Positions 13,149 to 25,001 of a DNA stretch of 64,000 bases are shown here, piece after piece (position 1 is the stretch's first letter; each line of letters begins with the position of its first letter). The position numbers and the translations under genes were made by a program. This DNA is from Adiantum capillus-veneris (lineage: Eukaryota > Streptophyta > Polypodiopsida > Polypodiales > Pteridaceae). The DNA lies in assembly GCA_014529385.2 (NCBI GenBank), contig CM043969.1, positions 20,614,946-20,678,945 of the forward strand, in the 5' to 3' direction. Under the pieces are notes generated by a model. The model was not told the DNA's origin, searched no databases, and worked only from the letters and a program-made list of their open reading frames with translations.

Positions 13149-13190
13149 ATATACACAAAATTATGCATTATGCATTTCTTAAGATGGTTA
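13149..13190. repeat. 41-bp copy of an exon segment (matches 14,611-14,652)
   Basis: TATACACAAAATTATGCATT and the following 20 bp recur at 14,612 with one mismatch, inside the transposase-like exon encoding KKYIMHNFVYRW. The copy sits between the (GA)n array and the last exon of that gene, suggesting template switching or repair from the nearby gene. Confidence 0.75.
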
Positions 13191-15189
13191 CAGCTCAAAA
13201 GGCATACTATTGTAGATAGACTCACTGACATCAAGTGATTGTATATAGTTTTGAGTTGCTGGGATGGGGTATCATGGGGATTTTGATTGCCCAAACAAGA
13301 TGTGAATATATGAACACGTCTGGCTTTTTGTCCAAAAGCTTGTAGGTCTGCTCATTTATCATACGATAGTAAAACCCTTTGATAGCATAGGATCCTCGCC
13401 CAATGATATTGCCCCAATCATCTTCACGATTTGAATGAAACTCCTGAATAGCTGCAATGCATTTCACTATATAGAAATCCACTTTTTCTTTATTGTCATT
13501 TAGTGCGGGAACAACAAAATTATCACCAACAATAAGAGCTTGACTGAGGGTGTCATAGTGTCCTTCATATGCTGCATCCTCATTTATTTCGTCGTCATCG
13601 TCTTCCCCTTCTTCTGTAGGCTACAAAATAAGGTATGTCCAGAAAGAAACGTGTGAATTTCTCACACATCTCCTCCACTTTTCCTGTTTAAGTGCTCACA
13701 TCCCAATTTTTTCCCCTTTCTACATCTCCCAATTCAATCACCCAAAAAAACCTGCTTACATAATGGGCATGGGATGCATAGGTGGCTGTAGCACCATCTG
13801 ACAAGGTCTGTCTCAATAATGCCACAACATCTGCAGCAGAGTCTATCTTTGGGCAGTTTGGCTGCAATTGGTATTGAGTTAAAGACCTTTTTATTACTAC
13901 TCCCGCACCGTCGTGTTCTCCCTTACCATGGCCGGATCCAAAAAAGTTCCAAGACATTTTCCATCCCGTAAAAACACTGTATCTGCAATTTATTCAATGG
14001 ATAGAAGAAGATTAATATACTCTTGGCATGATAAAATTACAAAAAATAAACACGTATTATAATATTACTGATGTTAGACAAGATTTTATTACAACTTTAA
14101 TGCCAATATTATAGGTCTCTATATTAAAACCACCTTCAGATAATGTTTGTTAGAACATGGTATACCTGGCAAGGAAATAGAATGGTCTTCTTGCTTTGAA
14201 TTGTGAAGCTGCTCCATCAGACCATACCCAATGACGCCTTATGTTTAGACCAAATTGCTTTAGCCATTCCGCATGTTTCAGAAAACAGTGTTGAACAAAA
14301 TGTGTGTCATGTTGCTTGTCATATGAAATGAAGAAGTGAATTGTCTTGTGGATGTCACCTGCATAATATAAAAATAAAAAATTATTGAAGGCTTAATACA
14401 AAAGAAATAATGCTGATCTAGGGTGATGTCGTTACCTGCAATTCAGAAATATCTTATGTGCACAAAAATAGTTACTTGATTTGAATACCAGTGCATGGAC
14501 TGAATCTCATTTTGTTTTTTGAAACTATAATTTTCAGCAAAGTCAACAACTGACACAACAACATCTTCTGGAAAGCTTTGTATACATTCCTTATATTGTT
14601 CTGCTTGCCATCTATACACAAAATTATGCATTATGTATTTCTTAAGATGGTCTTTGAACGTGACTGAGAGATACTGGCATGATATTTCCTTATGCGACAA
14701 GACTTTCCTTTTCTTCTTCAGACCGTCACGCGCAGTTCCTACTTTTAAGTCCTCAAAAATCTTCACCACAATCTTTTTAGCAATAAATGCAGCCTCTGCA
14801 GCACAAAAGTCTAACTTATCTGGGCCACACCTTTTACATTGACCACTCAAGCAGGCAAGGGCATGGAAGGTGGACGTATCTGATTTGGACACAATATAGA
14901 GTCCAATAAGGCTGTTACACTCTTGATAGGGTTTTTTGGTGCCTTGCATCCACCATTGTCTTTGCATATGTTGCATTGACATTTGCAAGCTTTTCCATGC
15001 AGACCGAATATAGAACTTCGCATGTGATTTATGGCATTCTTTAGGAAGGACATTTGAACATGTGAAATGCAGCAGCAAGTATATCGGTCTCTCAATTTCC
15101 GCACAAAATATGGCTTCATGTACTCAAACGCCCCGCTGCCTTATTAAAATTTTAGGGTATTGTTCTTTGAAGTTGAGAAAGAGCTCCAC

Positions 15190-16807
15190 CTACAATGAAA
15201 GACATATATGGTTAAAGAACATTGAAGAAAACTTCAGGTTTTTATTATCTTTGAGGAAAACTATTACATTACTATAAACCAGTATTTTTATTTCAAACCA
15301 CTATGTTTTTTCACTTAATTGGTTAAACAAACCAGTATATATGAACACATGTCCTTGGTACATACCAGTGGTATATAAGTGTCAACCAGTTCAAATGTTC
15401 TTACTGCTGATGTAAACCTGTCTTTTCATTTAAAACCGGTATGTTATTTACCTAACCAGTACATGTGAGCACTTAACCACGATGTATACCAGTGAGAAAT
15501 AAGTGTTAAAAAAATGAACACATGCCCTTGGTACGTACCAGTGGTATATAAGTGTCAACCAGTTCAAATGTTCTTACTGCTGATGTAAACCAGTCTTTTC
15601 ATTTAAAACCGGTATGTTATTTACCTAACCAGTACATGTGAGCACTTAACCATGATGTATACCAGTGAAAAATAAGGGTTAAAAAAATGAACACATGTCC
15701 TTGGTACGTGGTATATAAGTGTCAACCAGCTCAAATGTTCTGACTGCTGATGTAAACCAGTCTTTTCATATAAAACCGGTATGTTATTTACCTAACCAGT
15801 ACATGTGAGCACTTAACCATGATGTATACGAGTGAAAAATAAGGGTTAAAAAAATGAACACATGTCCTTGGTACGTACCAGTGGTATATAAGTGTCAACC
15901 AGTTTAAATGTTCTGACTGCTGCTGATGTAAACCAGTCTTTTCATTTAAAACCGGTATGTTATTTACCTAACCAGTACATGTGAGCACTTAACCACGATG
16001 TATACCAGTGAGAAATAAGCGTTAAAAAAAATGAACACATGTCCTTGGTACGTACCAGTGGTATATAAGTGTCAACCAGTTCAAATGTTCTTATTGCTGA
16101 TGTAAACCAATCTTTTCATTTAAAACCGCTATGTTATTAACCTAACCAGTACATGTGAGCACTTAACCACGATGTATACCAGTGAGAAATAAGTGTTAAA
16201 AAAAATGAACACATTTCCTTGGTACGTACCAGTGGTATATAAGTGTCAACCAGTTCAAATGTTCTGACTGCTGATGTAAACCAGTCTTTTCATTTAAAAC
16301 CGGTATGTTATTTACCTAACCAGTACACGTGAGCACTTAATCACGATGTATACCAGTGAGAAATAAGTGTTAAAAAAAATTTATGGGATATGTAAACCAG
16401 TATTTTCCTTTCAAACAAATATGTTTTTTACCTATCTGACATGACAAACAGTACAAGTGAACACTTAACCACGATGTATACCAGTGAGAAATAAGTGTTA
16501 AAAGATTTTTACTGGTTATGTAAACAAGTTTTTTACCTAACCAGTTTATACATATCATACGCGTGTGAAAGTATGCGTCTGCAAACATACGCGTATGATA
16601 AAAACTATGTTTCCATTCATATTTTCCTTCACATCCAATACTTATCTACTCTTAGTCTAGGACCAAATACAGAGTCCCCTTATTTCCATTTATAACTTCC
16701 TTCATATTCAATTTCATATCTACTCTTATCAACCCAATTATAGTGAATATAGGTCATGAATGCAAATATTAGAAAACAAAAATGGATATAGTGAAGCAAG
16801 TTATTAC
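15190..16807 (-). other. Large intron of the transposase-like gene
   Basis: The donor CTCAG|GTAATA (minus strand, GT at 16,807-16,806) and the acceptor TTGTAG (ending 15,190) join complete codons. About 1.6 kb long; it contains the 174-bp tandem array. Confidence 0.6.
15335..16505. repeat. About 174-bp tandem repeat, 6-7 copies
   Basis: The landmark AAAACCGGTATGTTATTTA recurs at 15,435, 15,608, 15,775, 15,951, 16,125 (changed) and 16,299, giving periods of 173, 167, 176, 174 and 174 bp. Each unit also holds CCAGTGGTATATAAGTG, GTACATGTGAGCACTTAA and GATGTATACCAGTGAGAAAT. Flanking partial units extend the array. Sequence identity between units is high, over 90% by eye. Confidence 0.92.
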
Positions 16808-17704
16808 CTGAGATTGTTCAAGAAGATGCACAGGATGTTTGACATATGAATTTCTTCCAATACGCTTTCTGCACACATCCTTCTTATTGGGTGAAACACG
16901 AGTGTTAGACATCCAAAAAGAGAAGATCAACTCTTTCTCATCAGGTGTTATGAAACCACGATCCATGGGCTGTCGAGCACACAAAGAGATTGGCAAATTG
17001 CCATCACCTGCTTCCCTCAACCGATTCTTTGCAGCTATGAAGTTCCTCTTGTGCAAATTTAGCAACTTAGATGCAGCTGAAACATTCACTTTTGAGGTAG
17101 ATGTACACTCAACATTCATAAGCATTGTGGTGATGAACCTTTTAAGAAAGAGCTCCTGTCCTCTCTTGGGGAATTTGATTCCATCTATTGTGTTTGGCTT
17201 CAACGAAGGTTGTTTGTGCCCTGAGCATTTCAAGGTCTCCAAGAGAAGGATGATTGACAAACTTGCACAAAATATCTGAGCGTGATACAACATCGAGGGC
17301 CTTTGTATGCCGATTGAAGAGCATAACAATGTCATTGCAAAGTCTTTGACGCTTTTCATCATCAGTACCATTTTGATCATTATCTTCCTCACGTGCTACC
17401 TGCTCAAGCTTGTTCTTAGCACGCTTCTCCCTCTTTCTCCTAGCATGATATTCCTTGACCGCATCAACAGCATACCTAGCACACAGTTCACAGTGAGGCT
17501 AAGAGCAATCACATACAGTGTGAGATTCTTGCTCCATGCTAGAGAGGGAGAGAATGAGCGAGGTGATAGGCCTACAGAGAGCAAGAGCAGTATATGACAG
17601 CAATAGATGTGTGATAGGCCTACAAAGTAAAACAGCAATCTGTGCTCCTACACATAGAGTTAGAGAGAGACAGGAAAATGAGAGAGCGGGAAGACAAAGA
17701 GCTG

Positions 17705-17840
17705 GCTGACGTGCATAGTTAAGAGCTACATAGACGTCTTCTATATTTGAAAAAGAGACGTGGAAATAGTAATGGTGTAAAGAGATAGCCGACGTGCATA
17801 GTTAAGAGGTACAGAGCCGTCTTCTAAATTTAACAAAAAG
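17705..17840. repeat. About 80-bp direct repeat, two copies
   Basis: GACGTGCATAGTTAAGAG followed by a TAGACGTCTTCTATAT-like segment occurs at about 17,708 and again at about 17,790 with scattered differences. Confidence 0.6.
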
Positions 17841-18326
17841 CTATGGAAATTCTATATTTAATTAAAAAGTTGTTCAAAAGAATATATCGAATTGAACTAA
17901 TAGAGATGGTTTTATGTACCGGTTATAAAACCTCTATCCGGGACAAGGTTTTTGGTCCACCTATTCATGCATCCACCCGTGAGAGAGTTTGTTTTGGTTT
18001 CCATACCCACTTGACATGTTTTGGTTGTCAAGGGTGGTGTTGGATTGGTCTAGGTTGTCTGACAAAAGCCATAGGCGATTTGGCAAGGTCGGATTTTTGT
18101 GGAGGCAATGTAGGCTGATTTGTATTGCTTTGTCATTTTGGTATCCACCATTTCTTAGGATTGGTTTGCATGATGGATTTCTTAACCCATATTTTCTTGA
18201 CCACGGTTGTGGAATATTGCTAAATTGGTGTATGTGGTGATGGTAGAGGTTCCCATACATGGTTTGTTTGTACAAAGGGCATGGAAAAATATTGGTCCTC
18301 TTGTTTGATCTATAAGGTATTGTCCT

Positions 18327-18641
18327 CTAGTTTGGCATGGCTTGATAAGTGCGCATCCATGGCACTCCCAGAATAACTGCTTTGTTAATATGCTGATCGT
18401 TGACCACATGAAATTGATGCGGATAAATTATTCCATCAATAGTGATTGGTAAATTTATGTGGCCCAGACTGTCCATTGTGCCTTTGTTTGCTACTTTGAA
18501 TCCCATCGTGTCTGGAATTAGAGGTTCTTGCGTGATTTTTCTAAAAGTGGAGTAGTTAACAACATTAGCTCTGGCCCCAGTGTCCACTAATGCTCGCTCG
18601 GTGGTGCCATCAGCAAGTTGTAAATTAATGCGTAGATCCAT
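18327..18641 (-). pseudogene. Retropepsin-like aspartic protease after integrase
   Basis: ALVDTGARANVVN supplies the D-T-G catalytic turn and AVILGVPWM the hydrophobic ILG flank typical of retropepsins. It is in the same minus frame as the integrase C-terminus. After TAA 18,864-18,866, about 75 codons are open (a helical, Gln/Lys-rich linker) and lead directly into it. The preserved frame argues for a real polyprotein extension, but a nested second element would give the same picture. Confidence 0.65.
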
Positions 18642-18863
18642 TCCTCCTAACCATGCAGCCGTTGTTTGTATGGATGCTATCGGAATAGTACCGATACAAT
18701 CGTTGTATTGTGCCTTTATCTGAAAGTTTGCTTGCTCCTTGTGCTTTAATATTCGGATTTTGGCCTCTTGTTGTGCATGTTCCCGAATGTCATGTGCTTG
18801 ACTTTTGCGCTGAGCTGCTGCATGTATTGTTTTGATTTCTTCTGGTGTCAGCGGAAGAAGATA

Positions 18864-20488
18864 TTACTTTAATTTGCAGTCACTCGTCCAATTAGGCATC
18901 TCCTCATCTGCTAAGGTTGCAAGCTTGATGGTGTCGCTTTGTGATATATCATGTATTACAAAAGGCCCCATCCCTCGTTTTTTGAGTTTTTTGAAGTGTT
19001 GTTTGAGGGTATACATTAAAACATAATCCCCTTTTTGGAACTCCTTTCTAATCACGTGTTGATCATGGAAAGCCTTCATTTGTTTTTTTTAGCATATATC
19101 CCAACTATCGCTCTAAGTCGGGTTTTATCTAATTGTTCCAGGGTGTCTAGTCTCTTCGGTAGCTCATGGCCCGTCCATCCTAATTGTGTTGCCACTCGTA
19201 GGGTTTGGATCAAGAATTCCAATGGTAGGATCGCATTAATCCAAAATACCAGGTTAAAGGGAGTCGTTTCGATGGAAGTTTTAAAAGCTACTCTGTAAGC
19301 CCATAAGGCTGTGTGTATCTTTTGATCCCAATCATTTCTTGAGTCACTGACTATTTTGGTGAGTACAATGCATAAGATTTTGTTGGTACTCTCTGCTTGC
19401 CCATTAGCTCGCGGATGATAGGGTGCTGATTTGCAATGGACCACCATGAATTCGTCAAGGAGGGTTTCAATGACCATTTAAAAAGTGTGTTCCCCTATTG
19501 CTCACTATTTCTATGGGTGACCATATGACGTAAAGATGTGTTCAAAAAGGAACTGAGTTGTAGTTTGTGCATTGTTTTTTTGGGTCGCTATTGCTTTTGT
19601 CCATTTTGTCATGTAGTCTATTGCTACTATGATGTATTGTGCATGAGATCTGTATCCCGGAGGTATAATGGGACGAATGAAGTCAATGCCCCATTTTGTG
19701 AAAGCACATACTCCCATCATTGACCTTAGTGGAATTTCATCTCTCCGTAGGGATGATTTTATGCGTCGACATTCATTACATCGTTTGGCATACGTCTCTA
19801 CATCCATAAACAGGGTTGACCACCATATGCCTGAGTGTAGCACGAGCCTTTTCATTTTATCAGCAGAGAAATGTTCCCCTAGCGGTCACGAGTGTGCTTG
19901 TTCTAAGATAACGTAATATTCACTTTCTGTAGCACACATCCGTATTTGTTTGTCCTTCCCCCGCCTATACATCTGGTTGGGGATGAGCAGATAGTGTTTA
20001 GCCTCTTCTTCTATAGTTTTCATTCTTGCCTTGCCCCATCCCTCTGGGAAGGTCTTGGTTTTTAAGTACTTAGCTATGTGAGTACTCCATTTGGGTGCTT
20101 GTACTACTTGAAACAGAGTGGCATGCTACACTGGAGGTTGTTTGGTACAACTATCACATGATTTTACATATGTATGGACACTGTGTGCCATGTTTGGCCA
20201 GTAGACTCCCACTCTCTTTAGTCGATGGCCTGTCTGCATTTCTCCATTGTGAAAACCCATATTTTGTATATGAGCCTGTTTGAGGTAGTAGGTGGATTCG
20301 TCGGGTTGTATACATAGTCTCAATATCCAATCCTTACCATGTTTGTACAATCGTCCTGCTAAAAGCTGGAGATTTCGTGTTTGACGTATAATTGATGGTT
20401 GTCTTTCTATCTGTAATGACCCAATTGTGAGTAAAGGAATGACCTCTTTGCTCCATCTCGGAACCATTTTGATGTTCAACAGATACAA
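18864..20488 (-). pseudogene. Gypsy integrase with two HHCC zinc-finger modules
   Basis: The first module (20,400-20,126) has YYLKQAHIQNMGFHNG and CDSCT. The second (about 19,960-19,770) has ILEQAHS, then KMKRLVLHSGIWW and CNECRR. Each is preceded by the same (L/M)Y-x2-GKD-x2-(I/L)R-x-C pattern, so the N-terminal domain looks duplicated about 125 residues apart. The core follows with WGIDFIRP and AIDYMTKWTKAI; the catalytic Glu lies in GQAESTNKILC. The C-terminus (19,079-18,864) has KGDYVLMYT and GPFVIHDI. TAA 18,864 ends this block. No chromodomain is seen. Confidence 0.75.
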
Positions 20489-20489
20489 T

Positions 20490-20864
20490 TGAGAAGATCA
20501 TCATCAATACCTTCAGGTGCTTTCCCATGAAATAGTTGTGAAAGATGATCTTCTTGTGTGTGTGTGTGTGTGTAGTCCCCTTTTTTATGACTACCGTCAA
20601 GTCAAACTCAAGCAATAGTATAAACCAGTGAACAATTATGCCAGTGTTGCAAGGTTTGTTTAATAGACATAGTAGTGCTTGGTGATCCACAAAGAAAACA
20701 AACTTGTTTGCAAGAAGGTAGTGTCTAAACTTTTTGGTAGCATATATCATTCCCAGACCTTCTCTTTTCGTAGTGGTATAATTTTCTTTGCATTGTTTAG
20801 TTGCCGACCAGAGTAGCAAATGGAAAAATCCATTTTCTTCTCTCCTGGCTGGGCTGATATGCAT
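20490..20864 (-). pseudogene. Gypsy RNase H (minus element)
   Basis: The frame holds the tail-end RNase H pattern: KENYTTTKREGLGMIYATKK (catalytic Glu region), FRHYLLANKFVFFVDHQALL with the DHQAL block, then a degenerate end. A GT-rich run near 20,558 breaks the reading. This domain degrades the RNA strand during reverse transcription. Confidence 0.75.
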
Positions 20865-20911
20865 CCTATGGCATAGGCTGATGCATCAACATGAACATGA
20901 AAGATTTTGCT

Positions 20912-21032
20912 CTAGTTAGGGGCTTGCAAAATTGGAGCAAAAATTACTTGTTGCTTCAATTTATGGAAAGCCTGCTCACATTCTTCTATCCATTTGAACT
21001 TAGCAATGAGGGCGTACAATGGCTTAGCTATT

Positions 21033-21131
<99 letters not shown>

Positions 21132-21753
21132 CGCCTATAGTACCCACAATACCCCATAAATGCCTACACCTCCTTCATCTTCGTTGGTCTTGGTAATGTA
21201 GCAATTATTTGTACCTTGTCTTGATCAGTGAAAATTCCATTTTTGGACACAATGTGGCCCAAAATTTTACCTTGTCTTACCATGAAGACTCATTTTTCAG
21301 GGTTTAAGCAAATACGATATGTTCTGCACTTTTCAAAGACTTTTCCTAGATGAGTTATGTGGTCACTTCTTCGATGAGAATGAACACAAAGATCATCCAT
21401 GTATATCTCTGAAATTGTCTGAGATATTCCTGGAATGCATGACTCATAAGTCTTTGGAATGTAGCAGGGGCATTGGTCAAGCTGAAAGGCATTACTCTGT
21501 AGGCAAATATACCCCACTTTGTTGCAAAAGCTGTCTTATGCTAATCTTTTTCTTTAATTGTCAACAACTGATTGTAGCATGAGAACCCATCCAAAAAACT
21601 ATAGGCTTCTTTCCCTGCTACCCTCTCAATAACATGATCCGTTATTGGCAGTGCATAATTATCCCTGATAGTGGCTGCATTTACCTGTTTGAGCATTACA
21701 CAGACATGAAATTTGCCATTCTTTTTGGGTACTAACACGATAGGGGCACCCAA
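20912..21753 (-). pseudogene. Gypsy reverse transcriptase (minus element)
   Basis: GAPIVLVPKKNGKFHVCVM, NYALPITDHV and YSFLDGFSCYNQ are RT blocks. After a frameshift the catalytic YMDD motif lies at 21,392-21,403, followed by HLGKVFEKCR and the thumb/connection block ending GYCGYYRRFI. A (TA)n tract interrupts the connection but leaves the frame open. Confidence 0.85.
21036..21127. repeat. (TA)n microsatellite inside the RT-RNase H connection
   Basis: About 92 bp of pure TA. It lies in frame between YYRRFI and VVIAKPLYALIAKFKW, so it is read as a Tyr-Ile repeat and the open frame 20,912-21,157 is preserved. Confidence 0.95.
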
Positions 21754-22033
21754 TCAATGTGTTCAATCTCGTAGGCATCCTTCATTTTGTCTATCTCTTC
21801 CTTAATTTTCTTGGCAAAAGTCTCATTGTATGTGTAAGGACATTGTCTGTGTGGTCTGGCATCACTCTTAAGGGGTATCGTGGTGCTGACAGATCTCAGG
21901 ATCTATCCGAGATCTTTGTATGACCATGCAAAGACATCTTTGTATTGTCAGAGCGTATCGACTAGAAGTCTCTCTTCTTTGTTAGTGAGGTCCGTGGCAA
22001 TGTATGCTGGTTTAGGTTCCTCGCATGGTTCTG

Positions 22034-22904
22034 CTAACTTGATGCATGTGGCTTTTTTAGGCCCATCATATGAAGTTCCTGTCCAAAAGACTCCTCCACC
22101 CTGGTTCTCAGTGGGCTCACATGTACAATCTCAGGTCTTGTGTGTGTAGTCGTGGTTTTAACCTCTTCCGGATGTACATAGTATTGGTGGGGTGGTCCCC
22201 AAAAATATCTATATCTCTCTAATTCCTTATGATCCATTGGAGAGTACTTTCGGCCATACTTGTCTATTACGACCACCTGAATACTTCTCCCCTTCGTGTA
22301 CGTGAAAACATACAGGTTTTTACAGCTAGTCAGTTCCTTGATGTGGGGTTCGTCACATCTATAATAGAGTGTTTATTCTCCATTATTAAACTTATTTAGC
22401 CCCACATACGTGTTGTCTGTATTAAGACACTTAGTCTCATTGGTGCATCTGAGAAGTGCATTTTGTTTCACCATTTTGGGTGGCTCGTTGTCCAGCTCGT
22501 AATATACCTTGTCCTTGGTGCCAATCATCCACCATTTATCCATAATAAAGGGATTTATGAACCACTAGGTACATCATTTCCTCTGGGTCGAAATATCTAT
22601 CCTTATCATAATCAAGATCTACAAGGTCTTTGAACTCGCTCGGCTTATTTCCCAACTTAACACAGTAGCGGTCCATTCCATCCTTATAGATTTTGGCCTT
22701 AAGCACATTTTCAAATTGAAACTTCAAATACAAAAATTTTACATCAGATGCAGGTTGAGAAGGACTTGCCCCCATCAAAGATGTCCCCTTAAGGTTCAAC
22801 TTGTTAGAATCCTCAGTCATGAGGCTATATGATCTTTCTGACAAAGTGTCAGAGAAACTCTCCTCTAAAATGGGTTCTAAAGGTGGCAGTGCTCTCTGAT
22901 TCAT
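22034..22904 (-). pseudogene. Unrecognised retroelement leader ORFs
   Basis: A frame at 22,904-22,536 (acidic start, then DRYCVKLGNKPSEFKDLVDL) is followed by a second region to 22,034 with VVIDKYGRKYSPMDHKELER and a YFWGPPHQYYV motif. They occupy the place of gag, but I see neither a retrotrans_gag pattern nor a CCHC knuckle. Function unknown. Confidence 0.35.
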
Positions 22905-23329
22905 GCTTTATTCTGTTGAGTGATTGCTCCCTTGGTCAAAGATGCTGGGATTCCTATTCTGCTAAAATATTTCTGATCGCAAATTCATGAAGAATTGGTA
23001 TTGCAAAATCCAAACCGGGCTACCTCAATCCCCCATTTGATCTTACTAGCTATATGGTTTTTTTATTCAAACAGTCAAAAACCATATAGCTAGCATATAG
23101 TATCCTCTAGTACCTGCAACCTGTGAGAAAGTTCTTGATAGCTGTGAGCTTACAGTCGTTCTTCTTAGTTCTAGCTTTTAATCTCGATAAAATTTAGCTA
23201 GGTTTTTTGGTAGCACACAATTCCTCACACAACATCAATAATTTAGGTCCAATTTCAATTCTGAAAGAACCACCAGGGTACTGTGGACTAGCTTTTTGTG
23301 TGGTGAAATTTTGCTTTTGTTCTGACTTA

Positions 23330-24490
23330 GAGGAACATGGATCGCGATCCATGTTTGGAAGCCAAATGGACTTTTCTCGGCATTACCAGGTTCACCATGA
23401 CTAGGAGGTCCTATGGTATCAATTTTTTTAGAAATGGACCTCTTGATTAGAAGCTAGGTCAATTTTGTCACTTTGCCAGAGTTCCTGCCAGTTTTGGGCT
23501 TTTGGGATGGTTTTTTGCATCCAAATTCAATTTAGGAAGGACCACTAGACACTCTGTGATGCCCTCTAGCTATGGTGCCAGTTTGGTATCAAAATGTGTC
23601 AGAGGAACATGGATCGTGATCCATGTTCCTTAGTGTCAGAATGCATCGAAACTTGACCTACAGCTAGTCCTTGGCCTTTTGATGCTAGCTATATGGTTTT
23701 TGACTATTTTAGAGTTTTTTTTTAGGTCAGCCAAAATTCAGTTTTAGGGTTTTTTCTAGTGGTTTCCCCCTTGATCAGATTTTGCCCCCTTTTGCCCTCT
23801 TTTTGAACTTTTCTGATAAGGGTCCCTTGGGAGAAATTACTTCAAATGATATCACTTTTCTACTTGCCCAATATTAGCACAAAACTCCAGAAAGGTACAT
23901 GGATCGCGATCCATGTTTGGCAAGGTTTTGGATTGATACTTTGTGAGTTTGTGACAAAAGGTTTGGTGATGCTTTTCCCCAAATCTTTCTGGATTTGATC
24001 AACTTTTTCCAAGTCAAAACCAAGATTTTGTGTCTCTTTTGCGGTTTTGCAAACAACTTCTTTTTTGGTATTTTGATCAGGTCTTTTCACTTTTTGTCTA
24101 TGGCTTCTTTTGGAAAAGTTGTTCCCTTAGTAATCATGAGTGCACTAGTCAAATTTCACTGTCAGATGTCTACCTGGAACATGGATCGCGATCCATGTTG
24201 GGAGACATCTGGTCATGATTTTTGGTTGTATTGGTTCCCTACTTCTAGTTGATCCCAATTCTCTTCCCTTTTTGAATTTGGACAAGCAAAAGTTCAGTTT
24301 CTCCTTATTTTTCTCAATTTCCAAGGTTTTTCTCTACACAACCCAATTTCTTGATTTCAGTGATCTTTTAGTACTCTATTTCTGACCAAACTCAAGGTTC
24401 TCATGCCTAAGAGCCTGTTCTAAGCAAGGGAAACAGTTTTAGCAAATTTTGCCAAAAAGGTACATGGATCGCGATCCATGTTTGACAAGC
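23330..24490 (+). repeat. Second cluster of the 20-bp palindrome family
   Basis: Copies at 23,335-23,354, 23,607-23,626 (core TCGTGA), 23,897-23,916, 24,179-24,198 and 24,462-24,481; a decayed one near 25,348-25,365. Four are the perfect ACATGGATCGCGATCCATGT form. Spacing is about 270-290 bp (272, 290, 282, 283), strikingly regular. Surrounding DNA is T-rich and non-coding, between the primer-binding site and the first ORF of the minus-strand gypsy element. Confidence 0.88.
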
Positions 24491-25001
24491 AAATTGAATT
24501 TTTTTTGCACAATCTATTTTAGCAAGTGTTTCTATCCCCTTTCTGAAAGTTTTGCTGAGTTTGGTTCAGTTTTTGACGATCAATTTTTCAACTTTTCAGA
24601 GTTATGGTCTTCAACACCAAAATAAGGTTTTTGACCATTTTTTCCTCGATCCTTTTGGCTTCAAATGATGGTGTAATTTGTTACCTAACCTACTCCTATA
24701 AACTGAAATAAATCTGCAAACATTAACGAACTTAACAGTATAAAAATGACAATGAAGTGTGTGGTGGAATAGTCCTTTCCAAGCATGGAAAAATCAAAGA
24801 ACAAAATACTCTCCTGTACTTCACTCACAGCTTTCTTTGCTCTTAAGGAGTAGCAATGGCTAGTCTCGGACTCTAGTCTCTACTAAGCACTAAACCTACA
24901 TCTAGCTGCTTCACTGTCTATGCGTAAGCGGGACGGGTGTCAAAAGATTTGAAATGAACTTTTTTGTACACTGAGTCACTCGCCACCTAAGGATCGGTTT
25001 T

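Larger units (their letters stand above)
13231..17638 (-). pseudogene. Multi-exon transposase-like gene (DFAENY / QFKARRPF / GHGKGEHDG motifs)
   Basis: Five exons can be traced: up to about 17,638-16,808; 15,189-14,436; 14,358-14,166; 13,982-13,760; 13,620-13,231. All internal borders are GT-AG and keep phase. Order: a Lys-rich N-terminus, a helical domain with SFWMSNTRVSPNKKDVCRKR, a Cys-rich region (CKCQCNIC, CLSGQCKRCG), VVSVVDFAENYSFKKQNEIQ, WVWSDGAASQFKARRPFYF, WNFFGSGHGKGEHDGAG, an acidic stretch and a C-terminal BAH/SH3-like region (VGDNFVVPALN). I recall this motif set from uncharacterised transposon-like proteins of animals and plants; the conserved acidic residues fit a DDE-type nuclease, but that is inference. 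Lesions: an in-frame stop near 15,125 with apparent compensating frameshifts near 15,130 and 14,880, a TGA near 14,447, and a frame change near 17,150. Confidence 0.65.

Noticed and set aside
17961-18275. Overlapping ORFs on both strands near 18.1 kb
   Set aside because: No domain, low complexity and mutual overlap; probably part of the decayed retroelement end.
18182-18409. Second retroelement downstream of the protease domain
   Set aside because: No RT or gag motif is visible between 17.8 and 18.3 kb. It stays an alternative explanation for the domain order only.
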